Numbered from the stretch's first letter, positions 1 to 6,430 are shown. The stretch: DNA of 7,819 bases from an uncultured Collinsella sp. (GCA_900551555.1 URWC01000088.1:1-7819), one strand, 5' to 3'. Notes: generated from the sequence alone by a model not told the origin. Program-made: numbers and translations.

Positions 1-1463
1 ACGCCGAGCCCGAGCGCTCAATCGCCGTCATGCCCAACAACGAAGAGGCGACTATCGAGATCTGGCCCTCGCTCGACCACGCCGCCGCGGCATTTGAAGC
101 TGCGACCAGCGCAGATGCCGAGGAGCAGACCGCAGACGCTCAAGACGAAGCCGCCAACACCCCCATGCCCGAGCCCGCCGCCACGCTCGACCTGGGCGAC
201 GGCAAGCCGCTACCCGTGCTCATCCCCGAGTCAGAGCAGTTCGCCAATCGCCTGCGTAAGAACGCCCGTCTGCGTCGCAAGTGGGCCAAGCGCGAGGGCG
301 TGAGCTGCTACCGCGTCTACGATGCCGACCTGCCCGATTACTCCGCCGCCATCGACCTGTACGAGGGCTGCCCGCAGACGCCGGGCCGCTGGCTCGTCAT
401 CGCCGAATACGCCGCGCCCAAGACCATCGACCCCGCGCTTGCCCAGGCCCGCATGCTCGACATTCTGGCCATCGCGCCGCGCATCCTGGATGTTCCGGCC
501 GAGCACGTGCACGCCAAGGCCCGCATGCGTTCGCGCGGCGGCTCGCAGTACGGCAAGCAGGGTGCCGGTAAGGGCGCATCGGGCGAGCGCGCCAACATCG
601 CGCGTCGTCGCCTGCCACTCATCGAGGAGGGCGGCCTTACCTTTGCCGTCAACTTTGACGACTACCTGGACGTCGGTATCTTCCTGGATCACCGCGTCAC
701 CCGCAACCTGGTGCGCGAGCACGCCAAACAGGCGCGCCGCTTCCTCAACCTGTTCGCCTACACCGGTACCGCCACCTGCTACGCAGCCGATGGCGGCGTC
801 GAGGAGACCGTGACGGTCGACCTCTCGAACACCTACCTGGACTGGGCCGAGCGCAACATGCGCCAGAACGGCTTTGTGGGCCCGCAGCATCATTTTGTGC
901 GCGACGACGTGCTCGCCTGGATTCGCGACCAGCGCCAGACGCGCAACCGCTGGGACTTGATCTTTGTCGACCCGCCCACGTTCTCGAACTCGTCCAAGAT
1001 GGGCCGCCGCACCTGGGATGTCCAGCGCGACCACGTTGAGCTGTTGGCCGGCGTATCGCGCCTGCTCACGCAGGGCGGCCATGCCATCTTTAGCTGCAAC
1101 CTTCGTGGCTTCCGCCCCGAGACGCGCAAGCTCGCGCGTGCGGGCGTGGTGCTGCAGGACATTACGGCGCAGACCATCCCCGAGGACTTCGCACGCAACC
1201 AAAAGGTGCACCACTGCTATATCGTGCGCCGCCTGCCCATCGAGGACGCCATGGCCGAGGTCGGCTTTAGCGCCGAGGAAATTGCCGAGCGCGTCGAGGA
1301 GCTGCGCAACCCCGAAGCCCGCAAGCCCCGCGCGGCAGCACCCGCGCACGCCGGCAACGACAGGCCGCACGGCGAAAGCAGGCCGCACGGCGCCGGCAAC
1401 CCCTCCCCCGCCGGCAAGCCCAAAAAGAAGAAGTTCTACGCCAGCAAACCCAAGGGCAAATAA
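1..1463 (+). CDS. rlmL: 23S rRNA guanine methyltransferase, RlmKL type (C-terminal part, 5' end outside window)
   Basis: The visible part is the RlmK-like half of the bifunctional enzyme that makes m7G2069 and m2G2445 in 23S rRNA (E. coli numbering) using S-adenosylmethionine in the cytoplasm. The reading frame is open from base 3 to the left edge. The first ATG (base 30) has no ribosome binding site, so the gene probably starts upstream and includes the RlmL half. Counting from that ATG, an Ala/Glu-rich linker (about 17-58) leads into the family block NRLRKN...KWAKREG...CYRVYDADLPDY (73-104). Next come DYLDVGIFLDHR (211-222), the SAM-binding stretch FLNLFAYTGTATC (238-250), VDLSNTYLDWAERN (263-276), the catalytic-type DPPTFSNS (314-321) and DFARNQKVHHCY (386-397). 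All match E. coli RlmKL from memory. The last 45 or so residues are a Pro/Gly/Lys-rich basic tail not present in E. coli, perhaps for RNA binding. If the gene did start at base 30 it would be an RlmK-only protein of 477 residues. Confidence 0.88.
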   Translation, partial: AEPERSIAVMPNNEEATIEIWPSLDHAAAAFEAATSADAEEQTADAQDEAANTPMPEPAATLDLGDGKPLPVLIPESEQFANRLRKNARLRRKWAKREGVSCYRVYDADLPDYSAAIDLYEGCPQTPGRWLVIAEYAAPKTIDPALAQARMLDILAIAPRILDVPAEHVHAKARMRSRGGSQYGKQGAGKGASGERANIARRRLPLIEEGGLTFAVNFDDYLDVGIFLDHRVTRNLVREHAKQARRFLNLFAYTGTATCYAADGGVEETVTVDLSNTYLDWAERNMRQNGFVGPQHHFVRDDVLAWIRDQRQTRNRWDLIFVDPPTFSNSSKMGRRTWDVQRDHVELLAGVSRLLTQGGHAIFSCNLRGFRPETRKLARAGVVLQDITAQTIPEDFARNQKVHHCYIVRRLPIEDAMAEVGFSAEEIAERVEELRNPEARKPRAAAPAHAGNDRPHGESRPHGAGNPSPAGKPKKKKFYASKPKGK

Positions 1464-1467
1464 CAAA

Positions 1468-1532
1468 GTTGCGGTGGAATAGTTCCTGAAAAGCCTCCTA
1501 AAGGGCAAAAACAGGAACTATTTCACCGCAAC
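1468..1532. terminator. Long hairpin between convergent genes, probable bidirectional terminator
   Basis: Two 21-base arms (1468-1488 and 1512-1532) are reverse complements except at one position and enclose a 23-base loop. The hairpin starts 5 bases after the methyltransferase stop codon and lies 24 bases beyond the stop of the convergent response regulator. The single mismatch is a G-U wobble in + strand RNA and an A-C mismatch in - strand RNA. No strong T-run follows on the + strand. On the - strand the stem is followed by TTTGTTATTTG. Termination is therefore inferred from position and stem strength. It may equally be a copy of a dispersed palindromic repeat. Confidence 0.6.
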
Positions 1533-1556
1533 TCATATGGGGATGTGGGCGACGGG

Positions 1557-2270
1557 CTAGCCTTGGGTGACTAGGCGGTAGCCGATGCCTACGTGGGTTT
1601 GGATGTAGCGCGGATGGGCGGGGTCGGACTCGATCTTCTTACGCAGCGTGCCCATAAAGACGCGCAGACTCGCCAGGTCGCTCTTTGTCGCCGTGCCCCA
1701 AATCTCGTGCAGAATAAACTGATGCGTAAGCACCTTGTCGGCATTGTGCGCCAACAGGCACAGTAGCTTGTACTCGATAGGCGTCAGGTGCAGTTCCTCG
1801 CCATCCATCGTGGCGATGCCAGCATCAAAATCGATATGCAGCTCGCCGGTATCGAACGTACCCTCGGACGAACCCGCACCTATCTGCGCATACGAAAGAC
1901 GCCTGAGTGTGGTGCGGATACGCGCGAGCAGCTCCTCGACCGAAAACGGCTTGGTCAGGTAGTCATCGGCACCGGCGTCGAGCGCGCGGATCTTGTCTGC
2001 ATCCTCGCTGCGCGCCGAGACCACGATAATCGGCATGCCCGACCACGTGCGCACCGACTCGACCACCTTGACGCCGTCCATATCGGGCAAGCCCAGATCG
2101 AGCAGCACAATGCTCGGCGCCTGCGACGAGGCGGCGGCGATGGCGGCATGAGCGGTCTCCACGGCCATATGGCGCAGACCGTGCGCCTCGAGCGCGGCGA
2201 CGATTAAGTTGCGGACGGCAGGATCGTCCTCAACAACCAAGATGAGCGGTTTCACGGCAGAGTTCGGCAC
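1557..2270 (-). CDS. kdpE: OmpR-family response regulator, KdpE-like
   Basis: This is a cytoplasmic DNA-binding response regulator of 237 residues, a normal length for the family. The receiver domain (about 8-122) has the acidic pair in VVEDDPAV (12-19), phospho-acceptor Asp58 in LLDLGLPDMDG, Ser85 in VVSARS, and Lys107 in YLTKPFS. The OmpR winged-helix domain (about 137-235) contains LTPIEYKLL, KVLTHQFILHEIWG, LRVFMGTLRKKIESDP and THVGIGYRL, which closely follow E. coli KdpE from memory. The GTG at 2268-2270 is chosen as the start because AAGGAG lies 7 bases before it. An upstream ATG at 2351 would need 27 unlikely residues inside the kinase gene, and a GTG at 2255 lacks this spacing. The start is 4 bases past the kinase stop codon, so the pair is co-transcribed and probably translationally coupled. 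The target genes are unknown. The nearest K+ gene is kup, and no kdpFABC is in view. Confidence 0.9.
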   Translation of the reverse strand: MPNSAVKPLILVVEDDPAVRNLIVAALEAHGLRHMAVETAHAAIAAASSQAPSIVLLDLGLPDMDGVKVVESVRTWSGMPIIVVSARSEDADKIRALDAGADDYLTKPFSVEELLARIRTTLRRLSYAQIGAGSSEGTFDTGELHIDFDAGIATMDGEELHLTPIEYKLLCLLAHNADKVLTHQFILHEIWGTATKSDLASLRVFMGTLRKKIESDPAHPRYIQTHVGIGYRLVTQG

Positions 2271-2274
2271 GGCG

Positions 2275-3906
2275 CTACTCCTTATCAAACGAAACATCGG
2301 CGGCGGGGAGCTCAATCGTAAAGACGGAGCCGCGCGGGTCCGCCGCGGCAACCTCTATGCTACCGCCATGTGCCAGCATAATGGAGCGGCAGAGCGAAAG
2401 CCCCAGGCCCACGCTGCGATGGCTATCGGCCAGGCCATGGTTGGCGGTGTAGAACGACTCAAAGATTCGTTCGCGGTCCTCAGGGTCAATGCCTGGCCCG
2501 TCATCGGCAACGGCGCACGTCACACTGCCGTCGACAACCGCAATCGAGATCACGATATGCGAGCCCGCGGGCGTATAGGTGATGGCGTTGTTCACCAGAT
2601 TGACCACCAGCTGCACCATCAGGCGCGCGTCGACGTTGACGAGCGCCGGCTCATCGCACGCCACCACCTTAAGGTCGTGCTCGCGCACGGCAGGGTTTAC
2701 GTGGCGCAGCGCCTCCTCCACAATGTCATCCATGAGCTCGAGCGTGGTCGACAGGCGCATACCGCCGCCCTCGAGCTTGGTGATGGCGAGCAGGTTCTCG
2801 ACGGTTGCGTTGAGCCATTGCGCATCCGAGCGAATGGACAGCAGCATGCCGCGGCGCGTCTGGGCGTCGAGCACGGCGGTGCCGGTCGAGCCCTGGTCGA
2901 GCAGGACATCGGCATTGCCCGAAATACTGGTGAGCGGCGTGCGCAGATCGTGCGAGATGGAGCGCAGCAGGTTGGCGCGCAACTGCTCGTTTTTGGCGAG
3001 CACCGCCGCCTCCTCGCGCGCCTCCATGGCGCGGGCGCGGTCGAGCGCCAGCTCGCCTTCGCTCACGATGGCGTCGGCCAGCATCCGCTCCTCGTGCGTC
3101 AGCACGTCGGGTTCGGCAACGATGGCCAGCACGCCCACCACCGAGGCAGGGTCGCTCGAGCGCACGATGCTGTCGCCCGAGCGCACCGTTAGGTAGATGC
3201 CATAGAATGCCGAGCCGCCAAATGTGGCGTCGAGCGGCGTTCCAACATAGGCCGAAGCCGAAAGCAGCGGCGGCATCTGGGGTGCCAGGTGGTGCACCGG
3301 CGCGGCATCGCCCACCGCCGTATACGTCGCGCGCGGCAGCAGGTCATCATCCTCGGCATCGGCGCTGTACCACACGACCGGACAGCCCGAAAGACGCGCC
3401 AGCTGCGTGGCCATGGCGTGCACAATCTGCGGTTGGTCGGCGCAGCGCTGCAACATGCGGTTGGTCTCGAGCACCATCTGCGTACGGCGATCGCTCGCGG
3501 CGGCCTGGGCCAGGGCACGGCGCAGGGCCAGTGCGATCGAGCTCGACACGAGCGAGACCACGAACATGATGAAAAACATGCCGGGATGAATGTGGTCGAT
3601 AAACGTCAGGGAGTACCGCGGCTCGATAAACAAAAAGTTGTAGAGCGTTACTGCGGCAACCGAACTCAGCAGACAGTACAGACGGCTCCAGGTAAAAAAC
3701 GCACACAGCTGAACGGCAAGCACGTACACGATCATGACGCTCGGGGCAAGACCGGGGCGGTCGAGCAGCGCGCCGATAGCTGTCGCGGCTGCGAGTAGCC
3801 CCGCCGACACGCCGGCATCGTACAGGGCCCCACGGCGTGCCCGCGTCGAACGCCTCCACCAAAAGTTATCGGCAAGCTCGCCCTCCGAGCGAACATCCAT
3901 CAGCAC
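2275..3906 (-). CDS. kdpD: Membrane sensor histidine kinase, KdpD-like, without N-terminal KdpD/Usp domains
   Basis: The likely role is a membrane kinase that phosphorylates the adjacent KdpE-like regulator. About four membrane segments fall at residues 30-130, a KdpD-type DUF4118 region whose YNFLFIEPRYSLTF resembles the matching loop in E. coli KdpD. A GAF-like linker follows (about 140-290), then the HisKA domain with SISHDLRTPL (His319). The ATP-binding domain shows the N box VVNLVNNAITY (435-445), DDGPG (468-472), the F-box region ERIFESFY and GLGLSLC (500-506). E. coli KdpD has nearly 900 residues. This protein has 543 and lacks the long cytoplasmic N-terminal region. GTG 3906 is chosen because GGAGG lies 7 bases upstream. 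ATG 3900, two codons later, is possible but its spacing is 13. A longer reading from 4053 would translate a terminator-like hairpin and overlap the small upstream gene, so it is rejected. The signal sensed is unknown, with K+ or turgor inferred from context. Confidence 0.88.
   Translation of the reverse strand: MLMDVRSEGELADNFWWRRSTRARRGALYDAGVSAGLLAAATAIGALLDRPGLAPSVMIVYVLAVQLCAFFTWSRLYCLLSSVAAVTLYNFLFIEPRYSLTFIDHIHPGMFFIMFVVSLVSSSIALALRRALAQAAASDRRTQMVLETNRMLQRCADQPQIVHAMATQLARLSGCPVVWYSADAEDDDLLPRATYTAVGDAAPVHHLAPQMPPLLSASAYVGTPLDATFGGSAFYGIYLTVRSGDSIVRSSDPASVVGVLAIVAEPDVLTHEERMLADAIVSEGELALDRARAMEAREEAAVLAKNEQLRANLLRSISHDLRTPLTSISGNADVLLDQGSTGTAVLDAQTRRGMLLSIRSDAQWLNATVENLLAITKLEGGGMRLSTTLELMDDIVEEALRHVNPAVREHDLKVVACDEPALVNVDARLMVQLVVNLVNNAITYTPAGSHIVISIAVVDGSVTCAVADDGPGIDPEDRERIFESFYTANHGLADSHRSVGLGLSLCRSIMLAHGGSIEVAAADPRGSVFTIELPAADVSFDKE
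2278..2283 (-). promoter_or_regulatory. Ribosome binding site of the KdpE-like regulator
   Basis: AAGGAG on the - strand forms the last two sense codons of the kinase gene (Lys-Glu), directly before its TAG stop. It lies 7 bases upstream of the GTG start at 2270. Its placement fixes the regulator start and suggests that ribosomes finishing the kinase can restart on the regulator. Confidence 0.75.
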
Positions 3907-3921
3907 CGCAGCCCCTCCCTC

Positions 3922-3982
3922 AAAAACAAAAACCACCACGAAGGGGACAGGCACCTTTGTGGTGGTTTCCCTCGTGGTGGTT
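3922..3982 (-). terminator. Intrinsic terminator with duplicated 5' arm, after the kup/small-protein unit
   Basis: Read on the - strand there are two near-identical arms, AACCACCACGAGGG (3982-3969) and AACCACCACAAAGG (3967-3954). A 9-base loop and the partner arm CCTTCGTGGTGGTT (3944-3931) follow, and then TTTGTTTTTG. The inner arm pairs with the partner over 14 positions with one A-C mismatch. The outer arm pairs with one G-U wobble. A strong stem followed by a T-run is a standard Rho-independent terminator for transcripts from kup. It ends just before the ribosome binding site of the kinase gene, so kinase transcription needs read-through or a promoter I could not identify. Confidence 0.75.
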
Positions 3983-3987
3983 CTAAG

Positions 3988-4002
3988 TGTAAAGCCTTTA
4001 CA
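3988..4002. promoter_or_regulatory. Perfect 15-base palindrome, possible operator
   Basis: TGTAAAGCCTTTACA has two 7-base perfectly complementary halves around one central base. The single-base centre makes an RNA hairpin poor, so a site for a dimeric DNA-binding protein is more plausible. It lies 11 bases beyond the stop of the 56-residue gene and about 80 bases upstream of the kinase start. The regulator is unknown. OmpR-family proteins usually bind direct repeats, so self-regulation by the adjacent regulator is not specifically supported. Chance occurrence is possible. Confidence 0.35.
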
Positions 4003-4013
4003 ACGCGCGCTCG

Positions 4014-4184
4014 CTAGACAAACAGCACGTGCGCGAGCAGAGCGCAAACGCATGCTGCGGCAAATACCAACGCCACGACCGAGATCACGCGATCGGCCAT
4101 GTCCATGTTGGCGCGGTTCGTAAAGAACCGATCCTCGGCGGCGTCGATGCCCGCCTCGCGGACATCGAGTGTCCTTGCATCCAT
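4014..4184 (-). CDS. Small single-span membrane protein of unknown function (56 aa)
   Basis: I do not recognise this protein. Its first 30 residues are polar and charged (MDARTLDVRE..., then AAEDRFFTNRANMDMADR). Residues 33-55 form one hydrophobic segment ending almost at the C terminus (VISVVALVFAAACVCALLAH), so a tail-anchored or single-span inner-membrane protein is predicted. ATG 4184 is chosen because GGAGG lies 5 bases upstream. An in-frame ATG at 4214 has no ribosome binding site. The gene starts 61 bases after the kup stop with no terminator between, and a good terminator follows it, so it is probably co-transcribed with kup. Small membrane proteins often modulate a transporter or sensor. 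Acting on Kup or the adjacent kinase is an inference from position only. It shows no resemblance that I can see to KdpF, which is shorter and almost entirely hydrophobic. Confidence 0.72.
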   Translation of the reverse strand: MDARTLDVREAGIDAAEDRFFTNRANMDMADRVISVVALVFAAACVCALLAHVLFV

Positions 4185-4245
4185 GTTTACCTCCCCGGCT
4201 TTCATTTCATCCATCGATCATCAACTCTATGTAGTCCGCCGACGC

Positions 4246-6273
4246 TTACGGACGCTCGTTGGGAGCAAGGCGCTGCATCTTGTTCACAGCCTTGAACTTG
4301 GTGAACAGCGGCACGTACTCAAAGCTCACGTTGGAGTTCTCCAGACCGTACCAGCGCGCGGGCGTGCCGGCTGCACGGCGGATGATGTACTTGAGCGTGA
4401 TGGCCGTGCGCTCGCTGGGCTCCACATCGCTCTCGGGCGCCAGCAGCTTGCGAATCATGACGAACTTGAACGTACCGATGTTGCCCGGATCCTTGTAGAC
4501 CGAGTAGTCGTGCTTTTGCGCGGGCAGCTCGCCGGTGGCGGCAAGGTCCTGAACGACCTGGCGCAGGTAGGCATTGACGCGCTGGTTGACCTTATAGCCC
4601 AGGTACAGATGCACGCGGAAGACGTAGTCGGTGTCGAATGTCTCAACCGAGTAGGCAAACGTATACGGCTCGTCCATGGTCTCGACGTTGACGAACCACC
4701 AGGCGCGGGCACGCTTGGGATGCTTGTCCAGAATCGAGTAGACAATGTCGCGGTCGATGTAGTCGGTATGGGTGTCCTTGGTCAGGTACACGATGTTGTC
4801 GCTCATGCGCTCGTAACGGTCGTCGTCGCGCAGACGCTTGAGCTGCGGCAGATAGCTGCGCAGCGGCAGCAGCGTAAACTGGCGCTGCTCGACCGCCGTG
4901 CCGTTGTACCAACACACCATGACGCCCATGATGAGTGCGGCCATGAGGATGGTGAAGTAGCCACCATGGAAGAACTTGGTGAGCGAGCTCACAAAGAAGA
5001 AGCCCTCGAGCAAAAGGAAGAACGCGACGAAGATCCACGGTGCGACCTTAAGCTTGCGCTCCTCGTGCAGGTAGAAGAAGAGCAGCAGCGTGGTGCACAT
5101 CATGGTGAGCGTAATGGCCAGGCCGTAGGCGGCTTCCATGTGCGCGGAGTTCTGGAACAGCAGCACCACGATGACGCAGCCCACAAGCATGACGTTGTTG
5201 ACCATGGGAATGTAGAGCTGGCCCTTGGTCTCGGCCGGGTAGAAGACCTGCATGTGCGGCATGAGGTCCAGACGGCTGGCCTCGGACACCAACGAGAACG
5301 CGCCGGTGATGAGCGCCTGCGAGGCAATGATGGCCGCGACGGTGGAAAGGCCGACGGCAAACGGGCGCAGGCCCGGGGCGAGCATCTGGTAGAACGGGTT
5401 GAGGTCGGCAATGCCCATGAGCTCGGGGTTGGCAGCGTTGTTCATAAGCCAAGCGCCCTGGCCCATATAGGAAAGCAGCAGGCAGCACTTAACGAACGGC
5501 CAGGTAGCGTAGATGTTGCCGCGGCCGACGTGGCCCATGTCGGAGTAGAGCGCCTCGGCACCGGTGGTGGCGAGGAAGCAGCTGCCCAGAATCATGATGC
5601 CCGCGTGGTTGTTGGGACTCAGCAAAAAGGCGATGCCGCGCACCGGGTTGAGGCACAGCAGCACGGCGGGGTGCTGGAAGACAAAGAACAGACCCGTGCC
5701 GCCCAGGAACAGGAACCACAGCGTCATGATGGGGCCAAAGGCGTGACCGATCTTGGCCGTACCGATGCGCTGTACCAAGAAGAGCACGATGATGATGGCG
5801 AGCGTAATGGCGACGACGCGGCCCTGGTCATCGCCCAGCACGGCATGGACCGCCGGGATGGTGCGCAGGCCCTCGATGGCCGTGGTAACGGTAACGGCCG
5901 GCGTCAGGATGCCGTCGGCGAGCAGCGCGGCGCCACCCAGCATGGCGGGGATGATAAGCCACTTGCCGCAGCGCTTGACCAGGCTGTACAGGGCAAAGAT
6001 GCCGCCCTCACCATGGTTATCGGCGCGCAGCGAGATGAGCACATACTTGATGGTGGTCAGCAACGTGACCGTCCACACGACAAGGGAGAGCGCGCCGAGT
6101 ACGAACTCCTCCGTCACGCTTCCGATACCGCCGTTGCCGGCAACGAGCGCCTTGGTTACATACATAGGGCTGGTGCCGATATCGCCGTACACCACGCCTA
6201 ACGTGACGAGCATCGCCGAGATGCTCACAGGAATCGCAGCGTGTGAGGCTGCCTCCTTGGCCTTCTGTTCCAT
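4246..6273 (-). CDS. kup: Potassium uptake transporter, Kup/KUP family
   Basis: This is a secondary K+ importer of the inner membrane, in most bacteria a K+/H+ symporter working at low energy cost. The 675-residue protein has about twelve membrane segments in residues 14-455 and a cytoplasmic C-terminal domain (about 460-675). Family motifs follow in order: GVVYGDIGTSPMY (26-38), RADNHGEGGIFAL (83-95), GTAKIGHAFGPIM (171-183), GAEALYSDMGH (238-248), MGQGAWL (270-276), ASQALITGAFSLV (317-329), QLYIPMVNN (352-360) and AAYGLAIT (381-388). E. coli Kup has 622 residues, and the extra length is in the cytoplasmic tail. ATG 6273 is chosen because GGAGG lies 10 bases upstream. An in-frame TTG at 6291 would overlap that site. 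A perfect TATAAT lies about 36 bases upstream. The neighbours downstream are a small membrane protein and a KdpD/KdpE-like pair, which suggests a K+ homeostasis cluster. Confidence 0.95.
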   Translation of the reverse strand: MEQKAKEAASHAAIPVSISAMLVTLGVVYGDIGTSPMYVTKALVAGNGGIGSVTEEFVLGALSLVVWTVTLLTTIKYVLISLRADNHGEGGIFALYSLVKRCGKWLIIPAMLGGAALLADGILTPAVTVTTAIEGLRTIPAVHAVLGDDQGRVVAITLAIIIVLFLVQRIGTAKIGHAFGPIMTLWFLFLGGTGLFFVFQHPAVLLCLNPVRGIAFLLSPNNHAGIMILGSCFLATTGAEALYSDMGHVGRGNIYATWPFVKCCLLLSYMGQGAWLMNNAANPELMGIADLNPFYQMLAPGLRPFAVGLSTVAAIIASQALITGAFSLVSEASRLDLMPHMQVFYPAETKGQLYIPMVNNVMLVGCVIVVLLFQNSAHMEAAYGLAITLTMMCTTLLLFFYLHEERKLKVAPWIFVAFFLLLEGFFFVSSLTKFFHGGYFTILMAALIMGVMVCWYNGTAVEQRQFTLLPLRSYLPQLKRLRDDDRYERMSDNIVYLTKDTHTDYIDRDIVYSILDKHPKRARAWWFVNVETMDEPYTFAYSVETFDTDYVFRVHLYLGYKVNQRVNAYLRQVVQDLAATGELPAQKHDYSVYKDPGNIGTFKFVMIRKLLAPESDVEPSERTAITLKYIIRRAAGTPARWYGLENSNVSFEYVPLFTKFKAVNKMQRLAPNERP

Positions 6274-6308
6274 AAGCCGGTTTCCTCCCAACTTTAACGT
6301 TCGAAGGG

Positions 6309-6314
6309 ATTATA
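6309..6314 (-). promoter_or_regulatory. kup: Probable -10 element of the kup promoter
   Basis: The - strand reads TATAAT, a perfect match to the sigma-70-type -10 element. It would give a leader of roughly 30 bases containing the GGAGG site of kup. No convincing TTGACA-like -35 is seen at 16-18 bases; the nearest is ATTAAA. The promoter may therefore need an activator. A second AT-rich stretch with TATAAA lies further upstream near 6364-6369. The short leader leaves no room for a large riboswitch. Confidence 0.5.
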
Positions 6315-6395
6315 GGTAATCGGCCCATGTTTTAATGCACTGTTTTCCCAGCTAGATAAAGATTTATACAGTCTTTAGACTACCGCGGCGATATG

Positions 6396-6430
6396 GAATG
6401 TGACAAAGGGACCGTCCCCTTGTCACATTC
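6396..6430 (-). terminator. 35-base near-perfect palindrome after the nitroreductase gene
   Basis: Arms of 17 bases (6396-6412 and 6414-6430) are reverse complements except at one position and flank a single base. The palindrome begins one base after the nitroreductase stop codon. In - strand RNA the odd pair is a G-U wobble, and in + strand RNA it is an A-C mismatch. No T-run follows, so it is a weak intrinsic terminator or an RNA-end stabiliser. The core (6405-6421) matches that of the hairpin at 3931-3968, which suggests a dispersed repeat family. Confidence 0.6.

Noticed and set aside
1361..1392. 14-base direct repeat with an 18-base period
   Set aside because: It lies in frame in the low-complexity tail of the methyltransferase and is explained by duplication of six codons, not a mobile or regulatory element.
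231..1508. 425-residue open frame on the - strand
   Set aside because: Antisense to the methyltransferase, no recognisable motif, and it starts inside the hairpin at 1468-1532.
2209..3192. 327-residue open frame on the + strand
   Set aside because: Antisense to the kinase and regulator genes, with an Arg/His-rich translation typical of a shadow frame.
3907..4053. Longer N terminus for the sensor kinase starting at 4053
   Set aside because: It would translate the terminator hairpin and T-run into a Thr/Val-rich stretch and overlap the small gene. A good GGAGG site supports the start at 3906.
4099..6201. 700-residue open frame on the + strand
   Set aside because: It is antisense to kup, which has clear family motifs. 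Long antisense frames are expected from GC-biased third positions, and its translation is His/Gln/Arg-rich without motifs.
6370..6381. Short inverted repeat AGTCTTTAGACT upstream of kup
   Set aside because: The arms are only five bases, it lies over 50 bases upstream of the -10, and this is within chance expectation.
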